5,544 nt of DNA from Candidatus Aenigmatarchaeota archaeon (lineage in GTDB: Archaea; Aenigmatarchaeota; Aenigmatarchaeia; Aenigmatarchaeales; DAIDAN01). The stretch is from positions 1 to 5,544 of the forward strand of contig DAIDAN010000040.1 in NCBI GenBank assembly GCA_027310605.1. The letters run 5' to 3'. The notes under the pieces were generated by a model. The model was not told the DNA's origin, did no database searches, and saw nothing but the letters and a program-made list of their open reading frames with translations. The number at the start of each line of letters is the position of its first letter. Position 1 is the first letter of the stretch. Below, piece by piece: positions 1-4,463 of this stretch. The translations under genes and the position numbers were made by a program.

Positions 1-506
1 TCCAGCTTGCCGCTCATTATTGCAACAGGATAATATTTGTATGAAGCTTTTGCAGCCTTCCACTTCGCGTGCGTCCTGCCGAGCCCGAGCTCTGCCGTGG
101 CTTCAAGCTTCAGCTTCTGCCCTTCGAGCAGCTCGACTATCGGAGTGTCGGGAAACACGGCGTGCACGGACTTGTCGGTTGACTTCATGTCCTTCGCGTA
201 AACCGTGCAGGGCCCTTTCTTGTCAAGGGCGAAGGAAACCTGGCAGAGCGAGCAACCCTTCCCTTCGCACTTGCACTCTCCCCTGATGTTCATCTTGTCG
301 AAAGTGAGCGGAATCATCCCGAGCCTGTGCGCGAGCACTTCGTCAAAAAGCGCGGAATCGTTCGCTGTAAACTCGACAGTCTCTATCGCCAGCGTCGGCA
401 CTTCCGTCATCATTATCCTGCGCAGCGCGTTCGCGAACTGCGGCGTGCTCTCTTCGAGAACGAATTTTATCTCGCTGTCGGTTTTCTCGAGAAGTTGGAT
501 TTTCAT
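1..506 (-). CDS. rpoD: DNA-directed RNA polymerase subunit D (Rpo3), N-terminal part
   Basis: Subunit D is the archaeal counterpart of bacterial alpha and eukaryotic Rpb3. With subunit L it forms the platform on which the polymerase assembles. 168 codons are visible and the 3' end lies beyond the window. The N-terminal dimerisation region is clear: PQFANALRRIMMTEVPTLAIE at about residues 22-42, then LAHRLGMIPL at 58-67. A cysteine cluster CxCx4CxxC (C78, C80, C85, C88) resembles the Rpb3 zinc loop; the [4Fe-4S] domain of some archaeal D subunits would lie nearby or further on. I chose the ATG at 506 because GGTG stands 6 nt before it. An in-frame ATG at 518 would add four residues. The gene is the last visible member of the S13-S4-S11-D cluster, 165 nt after rps11. 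Identity is secure. Confidence 0.95.
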   Translation of the reverse strand, partial: MKIQLLEKTDSEIKFVLEESTPQFANALRRIMMTEVPTLAIETVEFTANDSALFDEVLAHRLGMIPLTFDKMNIRGECKCEGKGCSLCQVSFALDKKGPCTVYAKDMKSTDKSVHAVFPDTPIVELLEGQKLKLEATAELGLGRTHAKWKAAKASYKYYPVAIMSGKL

Positions 507-512
507 TGATGA

Positions 513-516
513 CACC
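513..516 (-). promoter_or_regulatory. Shine-Dalgarno site of rpoD that decides its start
   Basis: GGTG on the minus strand, six bases before the ATG at 506, matches the CACC of an archaeal 16S rRNA 3' end. It favours that ATG over the in-frame ATG at 518, which has no such site. Confidence 0.55.
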
Positions 517-539
517 ATTATTGAAGTATTATGATTCGA

Positions 540-549
540 TTATTTTAAG
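540..549 (-). promoter_or_regulatory. candidate TATA box for rpoD
   Basis: CTTAAAATAA on the minus strand is centred about 26 bp upstream of position 519, which would give a leader of about 13 nt containing the GGTG site. It resembles the other boxes in the window (CTTAAATAG, CTTTAAATAG). It suggests rpoD can be transcribed apart from rps11. The spacer is AT-rich, so chance matches are possible. Confidence 0.4.
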
Positions 550-608
550 ATAAGGCTTTCCGCGTTTTCGTGCGTTCTGTTTTTTTATTTTGTTAATGAT
601 TTATTCTG

Positions 609-655
609 AAAACCATATTGAAACCTAAAAATAAAAAAACAGTTACGATGGTTTT
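609..655 (-). repeat. intergenic inverted-repeat element, copy 1 (rps11-rpoD spacer)
   Basis: A 47-nt element bounded by AAAACCAT (609-616) and ATGGTTTT (648-655), an 8-bp perfect terminal inverted repeat. Read on the minus strand it starts AAAACCATCGTAACTGT about 16 nt after the rps11 stop. A T-rich interior (TTTTTTTATTTTT) follows, like an archaeal oligo-T terminator. A sister copy at 1928-1976 shares 15 of 17 nt in the ACAGTTAYGAYGGTTTT arm and 12 of 13 in the TGAAAACCRTATT arm. The role may be a terminator or attenuator, a protein-binding site or a small palindromic repeat; the sequence alone does not decide. Confidence 0.65.
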
Positions 656-671
656 GTTGTGTAATTATTTT

Positions 672-1136
672 TCAAACCCGTCTTCCCCTCCTCCCTCCCG
701 GACGCCTGCAGCTGTCGTGCGGTATCGGGGTCACATCCTCTATTTTCCCAATCCGCAGGCCTGAGCGGGCGAGCGCGCGGATTGCGGGCTGCGCTCCCGC
801 GCCGGGAGTTCTCGCCTTTATCCCGCCGGGCGCGCGCACCCTTATATGCACGCCAGTAATCCCTTTTTCCAAAACCTCTTCCGCCGCTTTCCTCGCGGAG
901 AGCATCGCGGGAAAAGGCTCTCCTCCCTCCCTTGCCTTGTCAGTCATCATCCCCGCGCTGTAGCGCGCCAGCGTTTCCGCGCCGGTTATGTCGGTGATGT
1001 GCACGATCGTATTGTTAGAGGAGCTGAAGATGTTCGCGACACCCCAGCGCTTTTTCCGCTCAACCCTTTGAACAGCAGGCTGCTCCTGCCGCTGTCCGGC
1101 TTGCGCTTGCGGTTTCTGCGCTTCGTTTGCATTCAT
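672..1136 (-). CDS. rps11: 30S ribosomal protein S11 (uS11)
   Basis: uS11 sits on the platform of the small subunit near the mRNA exit and contacts 16S rRNA. The body is unmistakable: WGVANIFSSSNNTIVHITD at about residues 31-49, TGAETLARYSAG, HIRVRAPGG, GAGAQPAIRALARSGL and the C-terminal PIPHDSCRRPGGRRGRRV. The chosen ATG gives 154 aa. The frame stays open to a GTG at 1229, but those 31 extra codons are AT-rich and unlike the GC-rich body, so I treat them as leader. Even so, about 30 residues precede the conserved core; they are Gln/Ala/Arg-rich and look disordered. No SD is evident, so the exact start is uncertain. The gene ends with TGA exactly where the family ends, so TGA works as a stop in this genome. 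It lies 173 nt after rps4. Confidence 0.95.
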   Translation of the reverse strand: MNANEAQKPQAQAGQRQEQPAVQRVERKKRWGVANIFSSSNNTIVHITDITGAETLARYSAGMMTDKAREGGEPFPAMLSARKAAEEVLEKGITGVHIRVRAPGGIKARTPGAGAQPAIRALARSGLRIGKIEDVTPIPHDSCRRPGGRRGRRV

Positions 1137-1309
1137 AAAAATCGCAACAATATCGTTGATTTTTTTTACGCTGGCTTGATCTTTTGGATTATGAAATATG
1201 GTTTTCTTTTCAATATGAATCGAATTCACTTCAGATACGCTTTTTTGGCATTTTCTTAATTCCGAATTTGCATCATCGGATTTATTCTTCCATTATCGTT
1301 GCATTTATT
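1137..1309 (-). other. AT-rich leader between rps4 and rps11
   Basis: This 173-nt spacer holds no convincing gene. It contains a 5-bp stem TCCGA/TCGGA with a 10-nt loop (1261-1280). It also contains AATATGGTTTTC (1195-1206), a 12-nt exact copy, in reverse orientation, of one arm of the intergenic inverted-repeat element. A CAAC/GTTG mini-palindrome lies close to the rps11 start. The stretch GTGAATTCGATTC near 1217-1229 resembles part of the TFS leader (GTGAATTCAATCC). A separate promoter or an RNA leader for rps11 is possible, but no good TATA box is visible. Confidence 0.4.
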
Positions 1310-1858
1310 TCATCCCGCCTTTTCCATTTTCGACTCGGTCTTTTCTTTTTTCTCCTTTGCAACAATTTTCTCAAACTTCGCGATTTTCTCCTGCCTCATC
1401 CTGCTGCCTTCGCGGAAGCCGATTGTCTTCTCGCTTTCCACATCAACGATTGTGCTCGGCCAATTCGCCTTTCTTCCGCCGAGCGCTATGTGCCCGTGCG
1501 TTATGTACTGCCGCGCCTGCCTCGGCGTTGAGGCAAAGCCTTTCCTCTGCACGAGCGTCTGAAGCCTGCGGTCAAGGATGTTGTTCACCTCGAGATTTAG
1601 GACGTCGTCGAGCGTGCCCGCCGGCGATATCAGTCCGAACTTCTTCACGCGGTTGAGAAACATCTCCTCCCTCACCTTGTCCTTCCTCGCCTCCAACTCT
1701 CGGGCAATCCTCCTGAAAGTCCGCAGGATGCTCTCAGCCTTCCAGATTTCCTGCTTCCTTCTCAATCCATAAGAGGACGCAGTCCTCCTCTCGCTTTCTA
1801 TCCTCGCCCTGTCCCAGGGTTTGTGCGGCTTTTCGAACTTCGGTGAAAGTTTTCGCAT
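1310..1858 (-). CDS. rps4: 30S ribosomal protein S4 (uS4)
   Basis: uS4 is a primary 16S rRNA binding protein that nucleates small-subunit assembly. From the ATG at 1858 the product is 182 aa, close to the archaeal family length. The N-terminal archaeal motif is present (KPHKPWD at about 10-16, then YGLRRKQEIWKAESILRTFRR). The S4 RNA-binding domain spans about 96-145, with LDRRLQTLVQRKGFASTPRQ followed by ARQYITHGHIALGGRK. The last 30 residues are Lys/Glu-rich. An in-frame TTG at 1867 would add three residues. I prefer the ATG, because GAGATTGAT just before it is a weak SD and the ATG is the stronger codon. The stop is TGA. The gene lies 148 nt after the small unknown gene rather than directly after rps13, as is usual in archaea. 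Confidence 0.96.
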   Translation of the reverse strand: MRKLSPKFEKPHKPWDRARIESERRTASSYGLRRKQEIWKAESILRTFRRIARELEARKDKVREEMFLNRVKKFGLISPAGTLDDVLNLEVNNILDRRLQTLVQRKGFASTPRQARQYITHGHIALGGRKANWPSTIVDVESEKTIGFREGSRMRQEKIAKFEKIVAKEKKEKTESKMEKAG

Positions 1859-1927
1859 ATTAATCAATCTCTAATATATTTTGTCATTGTTTTCAGCGGT
1901 TCTGGTTTATTTTTGAATTATAATTTG

Positions 1928-1976
1928 AAAACCGTATTATGAGTAAATTATTATCAACTACAGTTATGACGGTTTT
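1928..1976 (-). repeat. intergenic inverted-repeat element, copy 2 (upstream of rps4)
   Basis: A 49-nt element bounded by AAAACCGT (1928-1935) and ACGGTTTT (1969-1976). On the minus strand it reads AAAACCGTCATAACTGT, then an AT-rich interior, then ATACGGTTTTCA. Against copy 1 at 609-655, the A-T pair at stem position 7 has become G-C, a compensatory change that keeps the 8-bp stem intact. It starts about 30 nt after the stop of the small unknown gene and ends about 70 nt before rps4. Unlike copy 1, its interior lacks a long T run, which weakens a simple terminator reading. Confidence 0.65.
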
Positions 1977-2006
1977 ATTTTATTCTTTTGCTGTCTCAGT
2001 AATTTT

Positions 2007-2354
2007 TTATTCCGCTCTTTTCTTTTTCCATTCTTCTTTTAGTTCTTCAAACTTTATTTTGATGTCAGCGCGATTTCCTATGTACAAAGTATCTTCAGGA
2101 GATATTGTTTGGAAAAGCCTGCCGTTGCATCTTCCCTTTATTTCGCCATTTGCATATTCCACATAATTAAGCTGAAGTTCAATCTTTTCTGCATCTGCGG
2201 AAATCTTTTTTCCTGGCGCGATAAGCACGGGCATGTTTTCTTTTCCGTATGTATGAATAATTTTCATTCCGGCTTCTGAAGCTTTTTTAAGATCTTTCAA
2301 GACAGCATCCTGATTCGAGCCATCATATTTTATTTCCGTCGGCAAAAGACTCAT
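2007..2354 (-). CDS. hypothetical protein in the ribosomal operon
   Basis: This gene encodes 115 aa that I do not recognise. It starts at an ATG 16 nt after the rps13 stop, with GAGATGATT as a good SD, so it is very likely translated from the rps13 transcript. The protein appears soluble, with no signal peptide or membrane segment. Residues 1-30 look like a helix after MSLLPTEIKYDG. The middle is beta-rich, with MPVLIAPGKK around 41-50 and KIELQLNYVEYANGEIKGRC around 57-76. The C-terminus is a charged helix ending EELKEEWKKKRAE. Base composition is clearly more AT-rich than the flanking ribosomal genes, with many AAA, GAA and ATT codons. In most archaea rps4 follows rps13 directly, so this is an insertion or a lineage-specific gene. 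A ribosome-associated role would be only a guess from position. Confidence 0.75.
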   Translation of the reverse strand: MSLLPTEIKYDGSNQDAVLKDLKKASEAGMKIIHTYGKENMPVLIAPGKKISADAEKIELQLNYVEYANGEIKGRCNGRLFQTISPEDTLYIGNRADIKIKFEELKEEWKKKRAE

Positions 2355-2370
2355 ATTTTAATCATCTCGT

Positions 2371-3123
2371 TTATTTCTTCTCCTCCTTTTTTGCCGGAGC
2401 CGCGGGCTTTGCAGCCGGTGTCGCTGCCGGTTTTGCTCCGGCCGCCGGCACTTTTCCCGCCGTTGGCGCAGGCGCCTTTCCCGCTGGCGCAGCCGCGGGC
2501 TTTGCCCCAGCCGCAGGAACAGCTCCCTTTCCGGCTGGCGCGGGCGCCGCTCCTTCCGCTTTTGGAGCAGCCGCCCCCTTTCTCGAAACGCCGACCTGCA
2601 TTCCGGTCCTGAATGAGGAGCGGGTGCGCTGCCCGCGGACGGGCTGCCCGATTTCATGGCGCACGCCCTTGTAGCATCTTATTTTTTTCATGAAGTCGAT
2701 GTCTGTTTTCACGGCAAGCGTCAGGTCAGATTCGACAAGATGGTGGGACTCGCCTGTAAATGTTTCGCTCACGCGGTTGACCATGTGCGCGGGAAATCCG
2801 TATTTCACGGGATTCTTTATCACATCCTCCAGCTTTTCAATCTGCTCGTCCGAGAGCGAGCCTATCCTCGCGTTGCCGAACCCGGACATCTTTGGCGCCG
2901 CGTTCGCTACCGCGTAGCCCACGCCCTTTATCCTGAGCAGAGCCTGGCTGATTTTTTTCATGCCATCCACATTCGTCTCGCACACGCGCACTATTCCCCG
3001 CACGCCTTCCATCTGCTTTTTCGAAGCCTCCTTTTTCACGGAGCGCTCCTTCTTCTCCTGCTCAAGCCTCTTCTTCTCCTCAGCCTTCGCTTCATCCTTC
3101 ACGCTCGAAACGTTTTTTGCCAC
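2371..3123 (-). CDS. rps13: 30S ribosomal protein S13 (uS13) with long N- and C-terminal extensions
   Basis: uS13 sits in the head of the small subunit and bridges to the large subunit. The family core spans about residues 40-183: GIVRVCETNVDG, ALLRIKGVGYAVANA, then YKGVRHEIGQPVRGQRTRSS and FRTGMQVGVSRKG. The product is 250 aa, against roughly 150 for common archaeal S13. Residues 1-38 are a Lys/Glu-rich likely helix. Residues 184-250 are an Ala/Pro/Lys-rich tail with a 23-residue repeat (VPAAGAKPAA at 202 and 225), ending KKEEKK. The start is a GTG with an out-of-frame ATG overlapping it. No clear SD is seen and M38 is an alternative start. I keep the GTG because the 5' codons have the GC-rich usage of the gene body. 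It is the first gene of the cluster here and is divergent from the plus-strand locus. Confidence 0.94.
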   Translation of the reverse strand: MAKNVSSVKDEAKAEEKKRLEQEKKERSVKKEASKKQMEGVRGIVRVCETNVDGMKKISQALLRIKGVGYAVANAAPKMSGFGNARIGSLSDEQIEKLEDVIKNPVKYGFPAHMVNRVSETFTGESHHLVESDLTLAVKTDIDFMKKIRCYKGVRHEIGQPVRGQRTRSSFRTGMQVGVSRKGAAAPKAEGAAPAPAGKGAVPAAGAKPAAAPAGKAPAPTAGKVPAAGAKPAATPAAKPAAPAKKEEKK

Positions 3124-3301
3124 ATTATCAGCTCTTATGATTTTGGTTTGCCCTGCGATACAATAAGGAATGAAGAATAAGAAGCGCTATTATCAGCGTT
3201 TTTTTAAAACAGCTTTTTCAGACGCTTAATTTTCAAATTCATTCCATCTTGGCATGCACAAATAATGACAAAATTCAGCTTTCTGATAATTGCTGACTAA
3301 C

Positions 3302-3311
3302 CTTTATAAAC
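3302..3311 (-). promoter_or_regulatory. candidate TATA box for the rps13 operon
   Basis: GTTTATAAAG on the minus strand is the best TATA match facing rps13. It would start RNA near 3280 and leave a leader of about 157 nt. An alternative, GTTTTAAAAAAA at 3199-3210, would give a leader of about 57 nt. The core TTTATAAA is symmetric, so it could also act on the plus strand. The sequence alone cannot choose. Confidence 0.35.
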
Positions 3312-3382
3312 TTGATTCCCGTGGCGAAAAAAATTCCGAATCAGGAAAATGTAATAATCATAGAGTGGCGATGAAATTCAAA

Positions 3383-3391
3383 CTTAAATAG
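3383..3391 (+). promoter_or_regulatory. TATA box of the plus-strand locus
   Basis: CTTAAATAG is centred 26 bp before about 3413, which would place the transcript start just ahead of the SD and give a leader of about 11 nt. The spacing is textbook for an archaeal promoter and the sequence matches the other boxes in the window. Confidence 0.6.
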
Positions 3392-3413
3392 ATTTGGTTC
3401 GTATTATTTTCAG

Positions 3414-3419
3414 GGTGAT
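3414..3419 (+). promoter_or_regulatory. Shine-Dalgarno site of the plus-strand locus
   Basis: GGTGAT, four bases before the ATG at 3424, matches the archaeal anti-SD (ATCACC). It fixes the start of the frame interrupted by TGA codons and shows that the translation start signal has not decayed. Confidence 0.7.
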
Positions 3420-3423
3420 TTGG

Positions 3424-3933
3424 ATGTTAAGAGGCTTTTCCGAATTTGATGTTCTTTTACAAAATCTGCAGACTGACGAAGGCAGGAGAGCAGCGATTCT
3501 AGAAGCTGTGAAAAATGGCAAGACCGATAATCCTTATCATATATGATTTGCTATCGGCTATTTTGAAAAACAGAACAACGATTCAGAAGTCGGTTATTTG
3601 TATGAGAAAATATGAAATATAGAATTGGCACTTCAACATTACGAAATAGAGCTTCAAAAATTAGAAAAACAAAGAGAAGATAAAAAACGCAGTGAAATTG
3701 CTGAATTAGAGGAAAAATATTTTTTAAGGCAGGATGTCGCGTTTTTGAACAGCAGAATTGCTGTATTAAGCAAGAGAAAGGGAGATAATGGAAAAGCGGA
3801 AGAGTTCTTCAAGAAAGTTGTTCCGTTTTACGAAAACAAGGGAGACTTCAGCTACCTTTCCGAATTGTCTGCAGAAATGGGAGAGAAAACAATGGCAATT
3901 AACTATGACAGCCTTTCCGAAATTCTGAAATAA
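3424..3933 (+). pseudogene. TPR-like hypothetical protein interrupted by two in-frame TGA codons
   Basis: From the ATG the frame runs 169 codons to a TAA with no frameshift, but codons 41 (3544-3546) and 64 (3613-3615) are TGA. Read through, it gives one coherent helical protein. Residues about 43-90 (AIGYFEKQNND, YLYEKI, then NIELALQHYEIELQKLE) and 118-160 (KAEEFFKKVVPFYENKGDFS and after) look like tetratricopeptide-type helical pairs, with a coiled-coil-like charged stretch between. It contains no TGG codon. Both TGAs follow an ATA codon and fall where an aromatic residue would fit, so TGG-to-TGA changes are a simple explanation. The promoter and SD are intact. rps11, rps4 and TFS all stop with TGA at family-typical ends, so TGA is a stop in this genome. 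The likeliest reading is a recent pseudogene or truncated 40-aa product; readthrough or an origin under a UGA=Trp code is less likely. AT-rich, unlike most neighbours. Confidence 0.65.
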
Positions 3934-3959
3934 TATTTTTCTATATGCCTTTTTTGGCT

Positions 3960-3987
3960 TGAGGCTTTTTTCGCGAAAAAAGCCTCA
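3960..3987. terminator. 28-nt perfect palindrome, probable bidirectional terminator
   Basis: The sequence TGAGGC-T6-CGCG-A6-GCCTCA is perfectly self-complementary over 28 nt, giving a 12-bp stem around a CGCG loop. It lies between the convergent ends of the plus-strand locus (stop at 3933) and TFS. The TFS stop codon TGA (3987-3985) is the outermost part of the stem. A smaller GCC-T6-GGC unit (3948-3959) and other T runs precede it on the plus strand. It could serve either direction, through oligo-T termination or as an RNA 3'-end stabiliser. Confidence 0.7.
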
Positions 3988-4335
3988 CTCGTACTCCCTC
4001 CAGATGTGCCCGCATTTCGCGCACTTGTAGAAGCGGGTGGGCGCCTCGTCAGCGCCGCGCGTCTGCTGCATCCACCAGAAAGCCTCGGTGTGCTCGCACT
4101 TCGGGCACTGCTGCGTGGTCTTGGGCAGCACCTCTACCGCAGATTTCCTGTCAACCACGACCGCATTCGCGCCCGTCTTCTCGGAATGCGTCGAGATATT
4201 GAATCCCGATTTCTGCTTCACGAGCCTGCGCCTTCCGCACTTCCTGCACACGAGAATCGTGGTCTTCCCCCCCTTCTGCGGCATGAGAAGCGAGCCGCAT
4301 TTTTCGCAGAACTCTGGAATATGCATCACCTTCAT
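3985..4335 (-). CDS. tfs: transcription factor S (archaeal TFIIS-like transcript cleavage factor)
   Basis: TFS enters the secondary channel of RNA polymerase and stimulates cleavage of backtracked RNA, rescuing stalled complexes. The product is 116 aa, typical of the family. The N-terminal zinc ribbon uses C10-x2-C13 and C30-x2-C33; the C-terminal ribbon uses C77-x2-C80 and C105-x2-C108. Between the last pairs, QQTRGADEAPTRFYKC carries the essential acidic tip D96-E97, so this is a cleavage-competent type rather than an inactivated paralogue. The protein ends WREYE, as expected, with TGA as stop. The ATG at 4335 is used here. An ATG at 4326 would start nearer the usual family N-terminus, but would have GGTG directly against it, which is poor SD spacing. 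Its presence beside ribosomal and polymerase genes fits an information-processing cluster. Confidence 0.96.
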   Translation of the reverse strand: MKVMHIPEFCEKCGSLLMPQKGGKTTILVCRKCGRRRLVKQKSGFNISTHSEKTGANAVVVDRKSAVEVLPKTTQQCPKCEHTEAFWWMQQTRGADEAPTRFYKCAKCGHIWREYE

Positions 4336-4364
4336 TAAGGATTGAATTCACAATATCAGAACGG
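4333..4364 (-). repeat. 32-nt leader repeat, copy A (at the TFS start codon)
   Basis: On the minus strand these 32 nt run from CCGTTCTGATATTGTG to CAATCCTTAATG, the last three bases being the TFS ATG. An ungapped copy at 5004-5035 agrees at 26 of 32 positions. The first 17 nt on the plus strand (CATTAAGGATTGAATTC) also match 4987-5003 at 15 of 17. As it lies inside the likely transcribed leader it may be an RNA or DNA regulatory site. Confidence 0.55.
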
Positions 4365-4428
4365 CTTTTTCATATGCGAGAAAATTTCCAAAAAACAAAT
4401 TTCAATATCACGAGATTGTGCAAAAGAA

Positions 4429-4438
4429 CTATTTAAAG
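4429..4438 (-). promoter_or_regulatory. TATA box of tfs
   Basis: CTTTAAATAG on the minus strand lies 26-35 nt after the signal peptidase stop. RNA would start near 4408, leaving a leader of about 73 nt that ends in the 32-nt repeat. It implies TFS is transcribed on its own rather than only by readthrough. Confidence 0.5.
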
Positions 4439-4463
4439 ATTAATTCTGCGCAGGCTTCAGAAA

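Larger units (their letters stand above)
3124..3423. other. divergent intergenic region between rps13 and the plus-strand locus
   Basis: These 300 nt hold no convincing gene and should contain the promoters of both directions. The motif ATTATCAGC appears at 3124-3132 and 3189-3197, with a partial inverted copy (CTGATAAT) at 3283-3290. A stem AAGCGCT/AGCGTTT with a following T run lies at 3182-3207. A further stem pairs CTTGATTC (3311-3318) with GAATCAGG (3338-3345), including one G-T wobble, across a 19-nt loop. TATA-like boxes are listed separately. Confidence 0.5.

Noticed and set aside
1137..1229. Coding extension of S11 from the GTG at 1229
   Set aside because: The 31 codons are AT-rich, have no S11 similarity and differ sharply from the body of the gene. 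They also contain part of the repeated intergenic motif.
1230..1280. C/D box small RNA (near-C box ATGATGC and CTGA on the minus strand)
   Set aside because: The C box is imperfect, no C'/D' pair is evident and no clear terminal stem brings the boxes together.
1869..1882. AAAATATATT as the TATA box of rps4
   Set aside because: Its centre is only about 19 bp from the ATG, so RNA would start inside the coding region at the usual spacing; a box further upstream, near 1917-1925, is as likely.
2358..3180. Long open frames on the plus strand and in other minus frames across rps13
   Set aside because: They are Arg/Pro/Leu-rich shadows produced by the GC-rich Ala/Pro/Lys codons of S13, with no SD, promoter or family resemblance.
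3180..3207. Rho-independent-like terminator on the plus strand (AAGCGCT/AGCGTTTTTTT)
   Set aside because: No plus-strand gene ends before it, and it lies in the divergent promoter region; it is noted only as a weak stem.
3225..3254. Nine-codon upstream frame (MPRWNEFEN) in the long rps13 leader
   Set aside because: It has no SD and is too short to support without conservation data.
3424..3933. Selenocysteine insertion at the two TGA codons
   Set aside because: Neither site lies in a Cys-like redox motif or a known selenoprotein family, and I see no convincing SECIS-like structure after the gene; the 28-nt palindrome lacks the expected features.
672..4335. Genome-wide reassignment of TGA to an amino acid
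   Set aside because: rps11, rps4 and tfs all end in TGA exactly at the family-typical C-terminus (RGRRV and WREYE in S11 and TFS), and Trp in S4 and S11 is encoded by TGG. TGA is therefore a normal stop here; only the plus-strand locus is unusual.
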